A stretch of DNA of 64,000 bases from positions 124,001-188,000 of the forward strand of contig OZ017758.1 of NCBI GenBank assembly GCA_963969365.1, given 5' to 3'. A program made the position numbers and the translations under genes. Positions 21,972 through 33,611 of this stretch are shown here, piece after piece. The notes under the pieces were generated by a model that was not told the DNA's origin, made no database searches, and was given only the letters and a program-made list of their open reading frames with translations. Position 1 is the first letter of the stretch, and each line of letters opens with the position of its first letter. This DNA is from Asterochloris sp. CNOR1. Its lineage: Eukaryota > Chlorophyta > Trebouxiophyceae > Trebouxiales > Trebouxiaceae.

Positions 21972-24900
21972 GGCGTCTTTCTCACAATTCCATTCACTCT
22001 GGCAGGTACACGTCATCAAGCGGCGGTCAGATCTGAGCACCTTATATTGCCACGCATGCTTCATCATCCAGCGCAATGCTTCCTGTTTCTGCAGTGTTCA
22101 TGGTTCGCTACTTTCATGGAGAGGATGGCAACGAGGGCATCATTGGACGTCAGACTGGGCTGCTGGTGCGCCCAAAACTGCACCATTGCAGATTACAGCA
22201 ACTTGTTCTGCCTGGTGTTCAGTCTGAAGCTGCATCTGGTCTGCTACAGGTGGCAACCGCATCTGCAGCCCAGGCCATCTCGGCATTCTGTTGGGGACTG
22301 ATGAGCGATCGCATCGGCCGCAAGGTCAGCAATCTTTTCCATGCACTAAGCTGTCTTTGCTGTGGTGGATTGCCATAGAAGCTCTGCCACCAAGGTCTCT
22401 GTGCTGCCCTGCAGCCTGTCCTACTGGTGGGCAACATGTCTGCTGGCTTCAGCATCCTGGCGCTCGGCGTGTCGCCCAACTTTGCTGCTGCTTTTGTCAG
22501 TCGGTTCGTTGGCGGCCTGCTGACCTCCAGCACAGGCGTGTGAGTCTGCCTGACCTCGAAAGCGAGTTGTCTCCTGCTGTGGTCAGCCACACTCGTGGCC
22601 AAATTGACTCAGCACAGGTATGTGAGGCTCCCTTCAGCATGGCTGACCTGAAAAGCATGGTGTTGCACCTGGTGATGAGGAGCAGCGCTGAGCTGCTTGG
22701 GACTGACACACATCTTTTACTGCAGGGCTGTCAAGACGCTCATTGCTGAGAGTTGTGACGGCGCAGTCCAGGCCACAGCAATGGGAGTCATGACCTTTGG
22801 CTGGGGGATGGGGACGGTGAGTGACAAGTGTTGTCTTGGGCCCTGCCCACACCTGAGCAGCATGTCCTTTGCAGTTGACAGCTGCAGAGAGGTGGCGCCA
22901 TCTGACTGTTGTGCAGCAAGCCTTGCAGGGGCCCAGGTGGGCCCGACCAGCCAATGTGAGCTGGTTAGCAGGATTGCTTGCCTGTGCTGAAGTTTGCTGA
23001 CATGCAGGTCTTGGGCCCCGTCCTTGGCACCCTTCTCGCCCAGCCCTGTGATCAATGGCAGGGCATGCCAGGCTGTCAGCCTGGGCAACTACTCAGTGTC
23101 AGGTGAGAGTGGCTGCAGCAGCAGGCTCCAGCGGCTTGGTGACTCACCACGTCCTGGTCCTGCTGGCCTGGCGGCGTCTATCCCCTGCAGCGCTGCCAGC
23201 AGGCTGCTCTGCATAGAAACTGTGCTGCAGCAGTGCTGGGCATGCTGCTGTCCTGCAGAGCAGGTGTTGCAGCAGCGCCTCCTCTGGGCTGGCAAGTCTC
23301 TCTGCAGGCCATGCAACCGGAAGCCAAGTAGCTCCACCTTGTATGGAAATAGGAATACCTGCTCTGCGAATGCTTGGTGTCTCATGCTGCTCTGGGGCAA
23401 GAGGGGAAGGCGCAGGTGCTGTAAAGGGCATCACTGGTGACCAAACTTTGGTGCTGTACCAGGCACCCCTTGCAGCGCTGCTGATCCCTGGGTGGGGTGT
23501 GTAGTGAGAGAAAGGTGATGCACTGCTCTCCACAGAGGGCCTTCCAAGTGCCAACCTGACCTGCCACTCCCCTGCCTGCAGGCCCTTTCTGCTGCCCTGC
23601 CTCGTCTCAGCCTTCCTGGCCTGTGTGGCCACCATCAACAACATCCTGCAGCTCAGTGAAACCCACCCTCGGCTTGTACAGTCCCAGCACAGGGCCGTCA
23701 ATACCACGGACGACGTTGAGGCCTCCACACATGGTCGATGCAGCAGCAGTGAAAACCCGCGGTGGACAGAGTCTAAGGATGCGCACTCAGCAGCCAGTGT
23801 GTCCACCGAGACTGGGGAACAGCCTGCAACCTCACAGAGCCACCAGCAGGAGGTGGAGCTGCTGAAGCTGCCGAGCAGCCAGCACTCTGCAGACGCTGGC
23901 AAGGATGCGCTCGAGCAGCAGCAGCAGGGGCAACAGCAGGAGCCACACCAGGAGCACCAGGTCCCGGCGCCGCCTGGCCGGCAGCTGCCAGCTGCTGGCA
24001 GTGGTGATGGACCTACCCCTTCTGCTGGACCACCAGGGCTGATGGGGGAGTTCAGCGGAGACAGCGCCTCGTCGGTGAGTGCACACGATGCCCTGGCCTC
24101 ACCTGCTGCAGACCCTCAGGTTTGGGGCGGCCGCCTCATGCGCCGACAGCTGCTGCCACAGCAGGCAACGCTGGCAGGCCGCAGCAGCAAGCCCAGCTAC
24201 GCCCAGCAGCTGGCGGGCACCTGCCAGGCAGCCCAGTGGCGACGAGGGGTTGAAGGGAGCAGGACAGCTTGCTTCAGCGAGCCGCTCTGAGCACCTGCTG
24301 CTTGACATGGAGGGAGTGCTGCTGGCGCATTTCGGGGCAATGTCTGTGGTGCACAGCGGTGCTAGCACCCTGCCAGTGCCCTCACTGCTGGGACACGGCG
24401 ACAACCCTGTGTCCCAGTCAGTCAGTGACCCGTCCTCAGCTGCACTTGCATCGCTTTGCACCCCTCAGCTGCAGGCATGCCTGGCAGCAGGGCTTCTGCC
24501 CTGCCGAATCCCTTGGCAACCGTGTGTTGGTCAGGGCCCTACTCCTGTCAGAGCTGAAGATAGGGCGGCCGTACAGGGCCTGGGGTCACACTGGCAAACG
24601 CTCGCTGCTGCAGGCCTCTACAGTGCCGGGTCAAGTCGCGCATCAGCTTCAGGCAGCTGGGTCTGAACCAGAGGACGAGGGGCAGACCCTACTGCCTGCC
24701 AGTGGCACAGAGCCAGCTGTGCCCCAGCGGAAGTGGTTCAGGGACAGGCAGATCCTGCTGTGCCTGGCTGGTACGGGCCTCATCACGCTGGTGAGCTCCA
24801 GGCTTTTAACGTCCTGGATTTGTGCCCAAGTTTCAGCTTTGTGTCCTCACTGTCGGCGTCCTGCCGCTCTTATGTAGGAGCAACACGTCTGCACCAGTCC

Positions 24901-25595
24901 AGTGCAGGGGTGTAAGGATGTCTGACAGGTGGTGGTCCTTGGGGTTGTGCCAGGGCCTTGATTCCTCCAAAAGTGCAGTACCTGGCTGCAACTCGCTTCC
25001 TCTGCTGCAGATGTACAACCTGCTGGCTGAGCTGGGGCCCCTCATGGCCAGTGCCCCCCGCAGCAAGGGGGGCCTACAGATGCGTGCTCAGGTCTTCTCC
25101 CTGCCGCTCATCTTTGGCGGGGTCGTGCTCATGGTCTTCAGCCTGTACGTCTACCCAGGCGTGCAGAAACGCTGGGGCCAGATGTCGACCTGCCTCATGG
25201 GCCTCACAGGAGGCGTCCCAGCAGCCCTGCTCGTGCCTGCAGCCACACTGGTCGCAGGCAGCAGAGTACGGGAGCAGACAGTGCTTTTTGTGGCCATGGG
25301 GGTGCAGGCCGTTGCCAGAATCATGAGCCTGGCGTCAAGCACCATCCTCTTTAATTCGGCCACCCTGAGTCTGCCTGACCGATCCCAGATTGGGGCAGTC
25401 AATGGGGCATCTTGGACGGTGTCCGCACTGGCAAGAGCCATCGGGCCAGGCCTCGGCGGCATGCTCTACGCGACCTTTGCCAGCTCTGACTTGTTTGCGC
25501 CTGTATGGTGGCCTTTCATCGTGTGCGGTGCAGGCATGCTGCTGACCTTTGTTCTTTATGCAGCCTGCGTACGCCCACCCAGCCCTGCATCATGA
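21972..25595 (+). CDS. Major facilitator superfamily transporter (ZIFL/tetracycline-resistance-like) with giant central loop
   Basis: Twelve-helix proton-coupled carrier; its closest resemblance from memory is to plant zinc-induced-facilitator-like proteins. Secure exons: 21972-22005, 22095-22165, 22250-22324, 22415-22539, 22726-22816, 23008-23102, 23582-24074, 24614-24790, 25011-25595; all junctions except 24075-24613 close in phase. The MFS motif A is clear (GLMSDRIGRKPVLLVG), as are the helix-4/5 region (FVSRFVGGLLTSSTG, ESCDGAVQATAMG) and GPVLGTLL. The C-terminal six helices sit in one 195-codon exon ending CVRPPSPAS. The loop between helices 6 and 7 is unusually long (about 300 residues), polar and Gln-rich (LEQQQQGQQQ), ending at KWFRDRQILL. 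The region 24075-24613 is open in competing frames and I could not settle it. The N-terminal exon(s) were not identified. The substrate cannot be read from the sequence. Confidence 0.88.
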
Positions 25596-26015
25596 GCTCT
25601 GAAGCGCTGCTGAGCACCAATGCAGTGCAGGACCCGTCTCAAGTATGCCCCCTAAGGTCAGGGCTGTCCAGAATCTAAAGCTGTCGTTGCCTGCCTTCTG
25701 AAGCGACACCAGTTGTGAGGCGGAGGTGATGCACATTTTCACACCTCAAGCATGTCAGGAGCCTTGCCATATCTGACAGAGTACCTGTCCTCCATCAGAT
25801 TTGTCACAGTGTCAGTCAGTGTCAAGTACCTCTCATAAGCCTCAAGATGACTGCTCACTGTGCTGCAAACCCTTGCCTGAACAATGTGTGGCATTTGTCA
25901 TCAATTTTGTGCTCAGGTTGAAATTTTCTGCGCAGCCAAACATGGATGAGTGGTCACAGAGTTCACAAAGCTGCCCTACTAAAGACTTGTCACACCTTTG
26001 CCTCACTTCAAAGTA
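25596..26015. other. Convergent intergenic region
   Basis: 420 bp between the stop of the MFS gene (+) and the stop of the F-box/LRR gene (-). No gene seen; presumably 3' UTRs. Confidence 0.6.
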
Positions 26016-27116
26016 TCACGTTTCATCCTCCAGTTCAGGAACGCTCTCAAACATAATAGCAATGTCTTCAGGCAGCTCAACAGCAGGCACACACTTGTGA
26101 AAGTGCCACAGGACAAGCTTCGTGACACAGGGTGGCAGTAAGAGCAGGGTGGTAGTGCGCAGCAGATTTGCTGGGGGGCAACCTTCATAGCCGTCAAAGT
26201 TCAGCTCAAGGATCTTGAGGTGGGGCAAGGAAGCCAGGGTAGCAAGCTCCTCGTGCGGTGCTACCATGTTACCCAAAGCAAAGTGAACTTCTGTGAGGAG
26301 TGGTGTTGCAGTTGCTAGGCCAAGAGCACGGGGCCCTGGGTCTATAGACATGCCCTGCTGAGACAGGCAGTGTCCACTTGCATCGAGAAAACGTAGGGCA
26401 GGCAGATGGGGCAGAGGGAGTCCAGTAATCACTGTGTCATTGAAACAAAGCTCTGTCAGGGCTGTCAGGTGTCCAAGGTCTGGCAGCGATACTTTGCCAC
26501 CGGCCCAATGGTCCAGGGCTCGTAGCGAGGTTGGCAGCATGGCGCTGAAGATCCCAAAATCCCTTGGCTGCCATATCATCAAGCAGCAACGTGCATGCTC
26601 ACGTCAGGTCTGCAGATCACGTCAGGCATCAGCTGTGCAACCTACCTGGGACCAGTCTTCATCTGGTTCAAACGGTTCATTCCATTTAAGCTCGAGCCGC
26701 TGCAGCCTTGGCAGGCTGCGAGAGACGAAGGCGAGGGTCATGACGCTGGCAGTGGCAGACTGCGGGTCAATGCCATAGAAGCCCATGTGTACCTCCCTGA
26801 CAGCTGCCAACTGGATGGGTGTGAGAGTGATCAGCTGATCAAGCCCGGCATGGTCAAACAGCGAGTGCAAGACCTGTGGCACAGGCTGGAAAGCTTTGGA
26901 CTCTCCACTCCTCCACGCCTTGCACACACACGCGCATGCCAGCAGATCCCTGGGGTGGCGTAGGCTGTTGAAAACAGAGACCAGCAGGCCCTCTGGGAGG
27001 TTTGCCCATCCTGTCAAGCGCACAGCCTGCACCACTCGTTTGCTGTCAGGCTTGGGAGCAAGAGGCACCATGAGCAGCCCTGCTGTGGCATCAGGAACCT
27101 GAAGTCCTACCTCCAT
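26016..27116 (-). CDS. F-box/leucine-rich-repeat protein
   Basis: Two exons, 26646-27116 and 26016-26567, joined in phase 0 (EDWSQ|PRDFG) across a 78-nt GTAGGT...GGCAG intron; 340 residues. The start is the first in-frame ATG (MEVGLQVPD). Residues about 35-70 form an F-box (NLPEGLLVSVFNSLRHPRD, then ACVCKAW). Leucine-rich segments follow: SLPRLQRLELKW, LTALTELCFND, LPALRFLDASG, LPHLKILELNF, CVTKLVLWHF. Predicted role: substrate-recognition subunit of an SCF E3 ligase; the target is unknown. Very acidic C-terminus (ESVPELEDET). It shares architecture with the F-box-like gene at 20 kb, so the two may be diverged paralogues flanking the MFS gene. Confidence 0.75.
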
Positions 27117-27530
27117 GCTCTGTCTGAATGTCTGAGAGGATGTGCACAGCGCTCTCTGTAACCTTTCAGAAAGACTGGGCTGCAGCACGCAATGTAACCT
27201 GTGATCAGTGCAGCTGGGCCACGAATAAAAGGTCGCATATTCTAGGTCTCAAACAACGCTCGCTTGATGATTCTCCACTGGGGCCTCTGGTGAAAAGTCT
27301 GCTGACCCCCACCACCTCAAAGCAGTTGAGTTGAAGCTTCTCTGACAATTGAGTCCTTCCCTTGGCTAACGGGCTCTGATTAAGAGCACCCAGTGGCTTC
27401 ACGGTGAGCAGGACAGCCTTGACTGCTGGCAGGCTGCATTCAAAAAGAGTGGACAACACTAGACTGCCTCCCAGCTGATTCAGCGGTGACCACCACTGCC
27501 ATTCCATGCATGAGGCGACCACTGAAGGTA
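27117..27530. other. Gap between F-box/LRR gene and MFS pseudogene
   Basis: About 410 bp upstream of the F-box/LRR start. No open frame with recognisable content; presumably its 5' region. Confidence 0.5.
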
Positions 27531-28400
27531 CGATGCTGCACTGGTCTCCACAGAGGGCTTTCACATTCCGACCTGACTTGCGCATGCAGTGCGCAGATTT
27601 GCACTGCTCTCTCCACACAGGGCTTTCAAGTACCGAGCTGACTTGCCACGCCCCTGCCTGCAGGCCCTTCTTGCTGCCCTGCCTCATCTCAGTCCTCCTG
27701 GCCTGTGTGGCCACCATCAACATCATCCTGCAGCTCAGCGAGACCCACTCTCAACTTCTGAGGTCCCAGCACAGGGCCGTCAACACAGCAAACGATGTTG
27801 CGGCCTCCGCCCATGGCCTCTGCAGCAGCAGTGGCAAACCCCGGTGCATGGAGGCCAACAAAGCGCACTCAGTGGCCAGTGCGTCCACTGAGACTGGGGA
27901 GCAGCCCACAATCTCACACAGCCACCAGCAGGGAGGGGAGCTACTGAAGCTGCCAAGCAATCAGCGCTCGGCAGACGCTTGCAAGTTGCATGTGAGCAGC
28001 TGCTGCAGCGGCGGCAAGAGCAACAACAGGAGCACCAGGTCCCAGTGCTGTCTGGCCGGCACCTGGTAGTGAGGATGGAACTATATCTTGTTCTGGGCCA
28101 CCAGGGCTGATGGGGATGAGCGGAGACAGCGCCTCGTCGGTGAGTGCAAACCGTGCCCTGGCCTCATGAGTGATCACCTGCTGCAGACCCCCAGGTGTGG
28201 GGCAGCCGCCTAGGGAAGGCAGCTGCCACCCCAGCACAAAGCGTTGGCAGGCCGCAGCTGCAAGCCCAGCTTTGCCTAGCAGGTGGCAGGCACCTGCCAA
28301 GTAGCCCAGTCACAGCCGAGCAGCACAGGGAGCAGGAAAGCTTGCTTCAGCGAGTGCCTTCTGAGCAGTTGCTTGTCATGGAGGGACATGCTGCGCATAG
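27531..28400 (+). pseudogene. Partial, decayed duplicate of the MFS transporter gene
   Basis: Matches the MFS gene from the intron before exon 23582 through the loop region to about 24320, including the acceptor CCCCTGCCTGCAGGCCCTT and the peptide runs LLACVATIN, ILQLSETH, QHRAVNT and STETGEQP. Because the flanking intron is also copied, this is a segmental DNA duplication, not a retrocopy. The copy is shorter in the Gln-rich part and its frame is lost there; no upstream or downstream transporter exons accompany it. An extra partial copy of the intron block (TCCACAGAGGGCTTTCA) sits at about 27548. It is about 4 kb from its source with the F-box/LRR gene between. Confidence 0.85.
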
Positions 28401-28876
28401 AGACTGTGTCGAACAATTGCTTGACCATGTCACACTTCGCTGCCGGTTGGAGGTGGTTGTCTTTTGCCACAGTTCAAATGACATGATTTGACAGCTACCC
28501 ATGCCACATCTACACGCAAACAAGCACCAGTGGAACAAAAGTTGCATTTCTGTGATAGGGGTTTTCATTAGGGAAAATCTCTTTAACACTGAAGGTATGC
28601 ATTCAAGGTACGCATCAGCAAGACAACTGAGTCTCCATGTCAAAATTTGGCGGCATTCCTGATGGATCACTTGCCTGCTGCTGCAACAGTGCTCAGAGAC
28701 AAAGTTCCAGGACCTGTGGAGCCACCTGTGGGAGTGGATACCTGCAGTACAGCAGTTGCGCAATCATTCTGGCTGGAGTGGCAGCAGCAATGTGCTCGAC
28801 AGGCAAAGCAAACAAAAGCCCCTGAGAAGAACCTTGTGACTGCTCACAGAACTGCCAGATATGCACAAAAGAGGGT
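28401..28876. other. Gap with an unassigned open frame
   Basis: Lies between the MFS pseudogene and the 3' end of the desiccation gene. An 85-codon + strand frame (28647-28904) ends in a Gln/Arg/Lys-rich stretch (WLEWQQQCARQ, then HRTARYAQKRVQAAQ) that could be a coding or element remnant. It overlaps the 3' end of the opposite gene and matches nothing I know. Confidence 0.3.
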
Positions 28877-31800
28877 TCAGGCAGCACAAGCAATTGAGCC
28901 ATAGCCCAAGCAGCAAACACAACCACCAGCGTCAGGACGCACCGTTACGGTTGGCGTGGTGCTGAGCAGCGGCTGCTGGGGAGCCACTGTGATCAATCCC
29001 CGCGTTGCTGCAGTTGAATCCTCTAGCGGGCCACCAGTTGCTTGTGTCAAGTCTGTCTCGCCAACTACGGAACTTGGACCTGCGGCTGTGATTGGGGGAG
29101 GAATTGCACCAAGCGCCGACACACTTTCCTGCAATGGCAGTGGTCAAAAAATCAGCTCTGACAGAAGTGATGTAGCAAGCTCCTGTCAGGAGGGCTACCC
29201 CTTTAGGAGAACTTCCACCAGCCTCAGCTAACCCAGCTGTGCATTGGGACAAGGCTTCCCAGAGCAGCACACCCATGTGTAATGCAGGCATGCTTGCAAG
29301 TGTAGAGGTGCCAGTTGTCAAAATAGTCAAACGCACCAGTCCCAGGTCCTTCTACTGCTTTTTGGACTATGCTAGGCCCACAGGGAGATGCCCTGGCAGG
29401 TCTGCCGCCTTGATTCAGGTGTCCAGCTTACCACCCTTCATTGATTCAGCTGAGCTCACCTGACCCGCAATGAGGGTACCAGCAGGAATGTCCTGGTCAG
29501 CAGGAGATATGACGTCGTAGCCACTTGGAGTTGTGATGGGCCCAACCAGACCATTGGGGAAGAATACTCCCACACCCTGCAAAGAATCTCAAAATCATTG
29601 CACAAGAAAGCACATGTGCAGATACAACGACACTGAGGGCCACACATGACTTGCAAGTGAGTATAGTGCAGAGGCCGTGGGGTGGAAGGGCCCAAGGAGC
29701 ATACCTGAGGGTTGCCAAGGGTGTAAAAGTTGATGGCCTGTGCGGGGGTCCTGGAGAAAGTCAGCCCGTGGATGTCAGTTGGGAACCTGCAGACACAAAG
29801 GTGTGCAGGTGAGAGCACAGAGCAGGAGGCTGTAGCACAGGGACGCAAATTTGCAGTGAATTATGTACACAGGCAACACATCACCAGCCTGCACAGCTGG
29901 CAGCGTCTGTGCGCACCGTCTCTACATGGACTATGCTGCCATGCAACATGTGCAAAGCAATACAAACACTTGACTGCTGTGGACATGCACCAGGCCAGTG
30001 CAGCATGCAAGCAGATGCCAGCCTTGCGTCTGTCAGTGCTCCATGCTGATAACACACCCCACCATACAGCCAAAATACAGGCAAGGACATGGACCACAGC
30101 TTTGACAGTCACACTCACAAGTTGATGTACTGATCTGGGACAGCAATTGTGCGTGGATCTGTGTTGACAAGGCCTTGGTCATCAAACTGAGGCCCGTCCA
30201 GAGAATCCCGCAGGGCACTGATGCGGGAGAAAACCTGCTTCACAGTCTCATTGGTGGGCGGGACGGTGTTGTTCAGTATTGTGAACAGCAGAAGCCGCTG
30301 CAGAAACAGGGGGAGGATCAGTCCAGCAGTTGTGCTACACTGCACCACCCAGACATGCCACATTTGATGGAATGCAACGATTGGGACCGTGCAACAGCCA
30401 TGCAGGCGATTAGGGGCCAGGTCCTGGGCTGCAGAGCAGGCAACTGTCTTCTTTCCGCGAGGAAGGCAGCAACAAACTGGCGGCGCTCCCGGACCCTGGC
30501 GCTCCTGCTCCCAAGAAGCGTGGCACTTCACTGACATCACAACAACACCACACACAAACATGCTGCCTTGGCAATGGCTAGACGCGCCCACACCAGCAGC
30601 ATAGGCGCATCCACAGAGTAAGTAAGTATCCACATAGTGCAAGGACAGCACCAGTGTGAACCTGGTGACAGGTGCCCAGCCTCCAGGTGGCCTGTCGCTA
30701 TTGCTCTTTGCAGCAGTTGTTTCAGCTCATTGCAGACCCTTCACTGGATCGCAATTGGCACCCTCCACCACCCACCTCAGCAGCAGCAAAGGCAGTTGCA
30801 CTGGCGGCCAGGCCTCCAAGAATGTCCTGGTTTACAGGGTTGGTCATCACGGAAGCGAGGCCCTTGTTGCCAGTGGCGCCCAACTCCTCCAGGGTGAGCA
30901 CCGACACCATGTAGGTCTCGTCCGACAGGAAGGGGTCTGCACACACATAAACCCTGAGTGAAGACCTGTCAGACAAGCAGGCCTGGGCCTGACCCACCAG
31001 ATGTGGCAGTGACTGTGGCCTCTGCTGAGGGGCACATTGCAGCATTTTTGGAACACCCCGCTGGCAGGCATCTGCAAAATGAGGAAGATAAGCAACTTAC
31101 TGTAGCATGCAGGCTCAATGTACACAGTGACTATTGTACACCACAGTGGCTATTACTTCTTGCATATAACACTTTGAAGTTGATGGCCTTACCTGACAGC
31201 CTAACACAGCCGTCTACAATGCAGAATTTGAGAGACCACCTGGACTCACTGAAGGGGGTGCCAAAAATCTCTGCCAGAGAGCTCCCAGCTGGTAGCCCAT
31301 ATGCGGCTGCCAGCACTTGGTCAAATGCTGTGAAGTTGACCAGGGGGCAGGGCAGGGCACTGCCACCATGGCGAGTGGTCAACACATGCCCCTGCAAGGC
31401 AGCAGGGTCAACATGAGCAGGTGTGCAGAGACCCTGAGTGGCGGCACATTGAGCCGGTAGGCTCAGCTGATGGTAAAGACAACCAGTGATTCTCAGTGAG
31501 GGCAAATATGCCCTTAATCTGAAGTCACTGCAGTGTGTTGCAGCAAAAGCTTGCCATTGGGACGTGCCAAAACCAGGGCAGCATCATGCAGGACCTCAGC
31601 CTCATGTTTGAACTCCCACCAAGAGCAACCACAGCAACCTGCTGCGAAGCAAGGTTGATCAAGAACATGGAGGCAGCCTAGTGTGCTGATTGATGCATGA
31701 TAAGACAAAATTTGCTTACTGCAGGTGGACTGAACAGGTGGAAAGCTCAGACTGACCTGCTCGCTGAGGGCAACCTCCTCCATCACAGCCTGGAAGGGCT

Positions 31801-33611
31801 CTGACAGGTTGGCTTTCTGTGCACCAATGGGTGTCGGTCCTGCAAAACTGAACCAGCTAGTACGCAAGGGCCAATGCAAAGGCGAATGCAAGGGCAACGT
31901 GGCACATCTGACCATCGGTATATGAGCACTACCTGTGGAAAAGCTTCATAAGCTCATAAGCTTCAAGTGCAGAAGTGCACTAAAAGTCCCACCTCCCAGC
32001 GTCAGGTCATCATTGAATCCCACGCCAAAGGCACCATAGGTATCAAACTGGCCTGCAGACAAAGGCTTGACTGTCAAAGAGCAGCACAGTATCAGAAACA
32101 CGCACTGCAGGGTTGTGCCACATAAACAGATAGTGCAGGTGTGGGAGCAAAGAAGTTGGTATAGCTCCCCTCACACCTTCGAGACATTCCACGCTGCAGT
32201 GCAAATATGGTAATGATGAGTACAGTGTCATGCCTAAAAGTTGCCTTGTCTTGAGCAGATTGGCGTGTTGCACAGGACAATTGGCAGACATGACACGTCC
32301 AGTGCACCTCGCCCTGCACTGACAGGGTATAGTACAATGCCAGGCTGTGTGTGAGACAACACACCCACTGCAAGTGCAGAACATCAAGTGCACACAGGGC
32401 ACCCGCTCACTTTGTCAGGAACTCAAAGATGTCGTGGTCAGTAAAGTTCATTTTTGCCGCTGTTGCAGCTGCAAAGCACAGGATGAACACTGGGGACAAG
32501 CAATGTGGGAGCTGTGCAAGCAACACAAAGCCCACAGACTCAAGCTGAAGCTGGCCTATGACACCACACATTTGCAGCAGTAGCCTGCTGAATGGCACCC
32601 ATGCTAAATGTGGCAGGTGTTAGCAGACGCCCACTGCTGAATGGCACCCATGCTAAATGTGGCAGATGTTAGAAGCAGACACCCACATGGTGCAACGCAC
32701 TGCTATGCATGTCTGCCAACAAGCTCTGGGCCCACAGATCCACACAGCAGCCAGAGCCATGCTCACCTTGGATTTCGAAGACCTGTGTGGGGAAGAGGCT
32801 GAAATCATAACCTGGCTCATAGTTGTCCACCGTGCGTAGGTTGCCTGCAGGGCGCCAAACAGATTGCTACGATTGGAACTACATCTCAGACGAACCACAT
32901 GGTGCACATGTATCTTTCTGGCGAGGAGCTGCTCGACAGGCAGCACAGGGCACTGTGCTTCTAACACAGGTGCAGTCATACTGCCGCACCACGCCCCTGA
33001 TGCAGTGAGAGTGAGCCAAGCCAGAAACTCATGTTGCTAGGTGACCCCAGACAGCAGCAGACTGCATCTGCTGGAGACCTGCCATGAACTAATGCGGCCA
33101 GTGCTCTCAGATGCTGCTGAAATGCTGCATGCAAGGTACAGGCCACAGGAGCGATGTGGCAACCCATTGGCAGAGCCAAGTGCCTTGGTGTCCTTCAGAA
33201 TGTGCTGGCAAGCTTACACACAGCACCATGACACACTCAGCACTGCCAAAGACTGCAACTCACCCAGGGGCAGCAGGCCCTGATTGGGCAGGAATGCGCC
33301 GCTTGCAACAGCTGCCAGAGCAGTGATCAGCACAACCTACATGCACTGAGGCAGCTCAGACATGGCTCAACGCAAGTGCAAGAGGTGTGGGATGTGGCAT
33401 ATTTCTACACATGCAGCTGCATGTGTACTGCATATGTTATTGCCAGACTGGCACACTGCCAATGGACGCCCAACCAGCTTCCCAGAGCAAAACCAAACAT
33501 GAACAATATGGCAGTATGGGAACAGATAATTTCAAGATGCCAAAATCAGGCTGCATACCCCTGTGATGTCAACAGCTAGGGTGCCATGGCACCCACCTTT
33601 GACATCATCAT
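28877..33611 (-). CDS. Desiccation-related protein, PCC13-62 type (ferritin-like), secreted
   Basis: Thirteen exons close perfectly in phase (1308 nt, 435 residues): 33597-33611, 33264-33336, 32767-32844, 32411-32459, 32177-32193 (17 nt), 31993-32052, 31757-31839, 31250-31391, 30776-30936, 30119-30297, 29705-29786, 29460-29576, 28877-29128. The start MMMSK leads a hydrophobic signal peptide (VVLITALAAVASG). The ferritin-like domain follows: DHDIFEFLTNVECLEGQFD (first helix with E and E residues), GGPTPIGAQKANL (diagnostic of the PCC13-62 family), VALSEQGHV (second helix E-x-x-H), TLEELGATGNK, then FSRTPAQAINFYTLGNP and GVFFPNG near the end. A roughly 80-residue Pro/Thr-rich tail ending in a Cys cluster (GGCVCCLG) follows the domain. 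The family is induced by drying in resurrection plants and is, as I recall, expanded in lichen algae; the biochemical function is unsettled. No frame breaks. Confidence 0.93.
32586..32671. repeat. 48-bp direct tandem duplication
   Basis: The block GCTGAATGGCACCCATGCTA with the following AATGTGGCAG(G/A)TGTTAG occurs twice, 48 nt apart, nearly identical. It is in the desiccation-gene intron between exons 32767-32844 and 32411-32459. A recent duplication, not next to an exon edge. Confidence 0.85.

Noticed and set aside
23144-23902. 252-codon open frame on the - strand, antisense to the MFS gene
   Set aside because: Shadow of the GC-rich + strand exon; the + strand product matches a known family and this one matches nothing.
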